A stretch of 6,024 nt of DNA from Prevotellaceae bacterium (GTDB lineage Bacteria; Bacteroidota; Bacteroidia; Bacteroidales; UBA932). The notes beneath the pieces are model-generated. The model worked only from the letters and a program-made list of their open reading frames with translations, ran no database searches and was not told where the DNA came from. A program made the translations under genes and the position numbers. The DNA lies in assembly GCA_031289895.1 (NCBI GenBank), contig JAITOP010000060.1:1-6024 (forward strand), written 5' to 3'. This document shows, piece by piece, positions 4,360 through 6,024 of this stretch (position 1 is its first letter; every line of letters begins with the position of its first letter).

Positions 4360-6024
4360 TTATTGCAAATAAGTTTCCTCCAGATTTTCAATTTTCTGCA
4401 TCGTGGCAATTGTGCCTTTTATTGCTACAATCATATTTTTTAAATGGTTTAAATCCGATACATCGAGCGAAACATGGTCTTTTATTCTGTATTTCAGCCA
4501 TTTGTCTATTGGACGGTATGAGCCGATTTCAAAATTGTAAATTTTTTCCGTTACACCTGATATTGTTATTGTTATGGTTTTATCTTCAACAACATTTAAA
4601 AACAATTTTTCGCCTGATTGTCCTATTTTTTCAATCGTGAAATTATTTTCAATGCCGGCTAACGAAAATCTGATTTTTGCATCATCGGGCAAATTTTTTA
4701 ATAAATGTAAATTAATAAGTTTTTGCCCTAATTTTGCATATTGTTTGAAAATGTCCGCATTTTTTGTCATTGGCACAGCGGGAAAATCGGTTTTTAGAAA
4801 TTCAATGTATTTTGTACGATAAACGGGCGAATGAAGAACGGCGTAAATATATGCCAAAATTTCTTCGGGCGCGGGCTTGAAAGATAGTTTTTGTAAATAA
4901 TTTTGGATAAATTTTTGTGTGAAATTGTCTGTTTTTACACTGTTATCATCAAATTCAATTTCATAAATTCCGTTTTCTTTATGACCGTTGTAAAAATAAA
5001 GCGGGGCAACATATAATCTCGCACCACATAGATTTGTATCCATCATTTTATTAACGATAAAAATGTGACCGAAGTTTATTCCGTTATTAATTCCACGCAT
5101 AAAACACAATCCTCTATTTTCCTCATTTTTAATGAGAAAATGTTTCATTATTTTAATTCTATGCCTGTCAATATTTTTTAAGTTATAATCAATAAATCTT
5201 TCATCAAATGTTCTATACGTTATAGGTTGATTATTCTTTGAATTAAAGTATTTATAATTAACTACTTCATTATCTCGTCCGGTTGTTATTCCCGACTCAT
5301 AATTTTCAAAAATATCTGTAATTTTCCAAAACTTTTTGTACGCGTCTTCAAGCGATAAATCCTTATCTGTAAACCAAAAATAAGGAGTTTCGGCGGGATG
5401 TAGTTCTTTCCATTGTATTTTTGAAAAATCAGCATCTTCGAGAAACGATAATTTTTCAGCGCGGGAAATGAGATTGTTGTTGAGAATAGAAAAATATTTA
5501 ACAGTTTTTGGTAAACCTAAACGGTTTTTGGAATTTTTTAGGGGTTTGGTTGTTATGTTTTGTCGTTTTACCAAAAAAGTAATAGAAACTCCAAGTTTAA
5601 TATCAAAAATATTTTTGTCGCCTTTGCCTTTGCGCATATTGCCGTGAAGATTTACAATATAAATTTCATCAAAAGTATTATACAAATGTTCTCTCATTTT
5701 ACGGTGAGTTATACCATCGAGAAAACTGTTGTTAGTAATAATTCCAATTACGCCATAACCGCAACGTTCAATTTTCCATTCAGCAAAACGAATAAATTTA
5801 ATATATAAATCATTGAGAGGTTGTATATTTTTTTCATTCAAACCTTTTTTGTATTTTTTCAGTTCTCCATCAATAACATCGGTTTTTGCCTGAGATTTTC
5901 CTCCAAAATACGGCGGATTACCAATTATTGCAAGTAAATTTTCCTTGTCTTTAATATCGCGGGCTTTTTCGTATTCGCGTTTCAAGGCGGGCAAAAGTTC
6001 GCTAATGGAGTGTTGGCTGATATC
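4360..6024 (-). CDS. Type ISP / IIG-like restriction-modification enzyme, C-terminal part (5' end outside window)
   Basis: The frame is open to the last base, so the visible 554 codons are the 3' portion of a larger gene. A TTG at 5994 is an internal Leu codon, not a start. The adenine-methyltransferase motif IV appears as IIGNPPYFGG, with NPPY at 5908-5919 (visible residues 36-39). Then come DLYIKFIRFAEWKIE (72-86), ITNNSFLDGITHRKMREHL (96-114) and LHGNMRKGKGDKNIFDI (126-142), all characteristic of this family. The C-terminal half matches the type ISP specificity region (LlaBIII-like): TYRTFDERFIDY (269-280), EILAYIYAVLHSPVYRTKY (388-406) and GSYRPIDKWLKYRIKD (501-516). Family members are single chains of roughly 900-1600 residues joining nuclease, helicase, methyltransferase and target recognition; the AdoMet motif I and nuclease parts would lie beyond 6024. 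The C-terminus looks natural. It would methylate, and probably cleave, DNA at an asymmetric site. Confidence 0.9.
   Translation of the reverse strand, partial: DISQHSISELLPALKREYEKARDIKDKENLLAIIGNPPYFGGKSQAKTDVIDGELKKYKKGLNEKNIQPLNDLYIKFIRFAEWKIERCGYGVIGIITNNSFLDGITHRKMREHLYNTFDEIYIVNLHGNMRKGKGDKNIFDIKLGVSITFLVKRQNITTKPLKNSKNRLGLPKTVKYFSILNNNLISRAEKLSFLEDADFSKIQWKELHPAETPYFWFTDKDLSLEDAYKKFWKITDIFENYESGITTGRDNEVVNYKYFNSKNNQPITYRTFDERFIDYNLKNIDRHRIKIMKHFLIKNEENRGLCFMRGINNGINFGHIFIVNKMMDTNLCGARLYVAPLYFYNGHKENGIYEIEFDDNSVKTDNFTQKFIQNYLQKLSFKPAPEEILAYIYAVLHSPVYRTKYIEFLKTDFPAVPMTKNADIFKQYAKLGQKLINLHLLKNLPDDAKIRFSLAGIENNFTIEKIGQSGEKLFLNVVEDKTITITISGVTEKIYNFEIGSYRPIDKWLKYRIKDHVSLDVSDLNHLKNMIVAIKGTIATMQKIENLEETYLQ

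Noticed and set aside
4350..4640. Plus-strand frame of 96 codons starting with the orphan ATGCAA of repeat copy 2
   Set aside because: It is antisense to the conserved C-terminal domain of the restriction-modification enzyme, has low-complexity hydrophobic content and no family resemblance; beyond the first two codons it does not match the antitoxin.
5992..5994. TTG as start codon of the restriction-modification gene
   Set aside because: The frame stays open for ten more codons to the window edge, the family requires a long N-terminal part including the AdoMet motif, and NPPY would be only 26 residues from such a start.

Overview
The window looks like a low-GC Bacteroidota chromosome fragment, probably Bacteroidales-like. 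This rests on AT-rich coding and intergenic DNA, no recognisable Shine-Dalgarno sequences ahead of any start, TAnnTTTG-type -7 promoter boxes, and protein families typical of that phylum. The families are a CBM9-like protein, a one-chain class I fumarase, a ParE-like toxin of a form common in Bacteroides relatives, and a type ISP restriction-modification enzyme. No RNA gene, CRISPR array or transposase was seen.

Left part (1-3428, minus strand): three genes read leftwards and are probably one operon. The order of transcription is class I fumarate hydratase (1773-3428), an exported alpha/beta hydrolase (865-1773, its ATG sharing one base with the fumarase stop), and a CBM9-like protein (193-843, 21 bp further on). 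The CBM9-like gene runs into a degenerate 7-bp tandem repeat (121-197) that supplies its stop codon. Bases 1-120 are AT-rich and I see no gene in them.

Middle (3429-4359): a divergent intergenic region carries a candidate fumarase promoter (minus strand) and a good Bacteroidota-type promoter (plus strand) for a two-gene toxin-antitoxin module. The antitoxin is at 3641-3859 and the ParE/RelE-like toxin at 3846-4175, with a 14-nt overlap. Behind the toxin lies a repeat-rich stretch without a gene: a second 7-bp array (4221-4248), a CACTAAT triplet array (4285-4310), and a near-perfect second copy of the antitoxin leader and start codon (4311-4355). The 45-bp copies are 44/45 identical and 709 bp apart, so they bracket the whole toxin-antitoxin module. 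This is the most unusual structure in the window.

Right part (4360-6024, minus strand): the C-terminal 554 codons of a type ISP / IIG-like restriction-modification enzyme, convergent with the toxin gene. Its 5' end lies outside the window; the frame is open to the last base. The methyltransferase NPPY motif and the C-terminal target-recognition region are present, while the AdoMet motif and any nuclease or helicase domains would lie upstream. With the toxin-antitoxin module this looks like the edge of a defence or genome-stabilising patch next to a metabolic operon.
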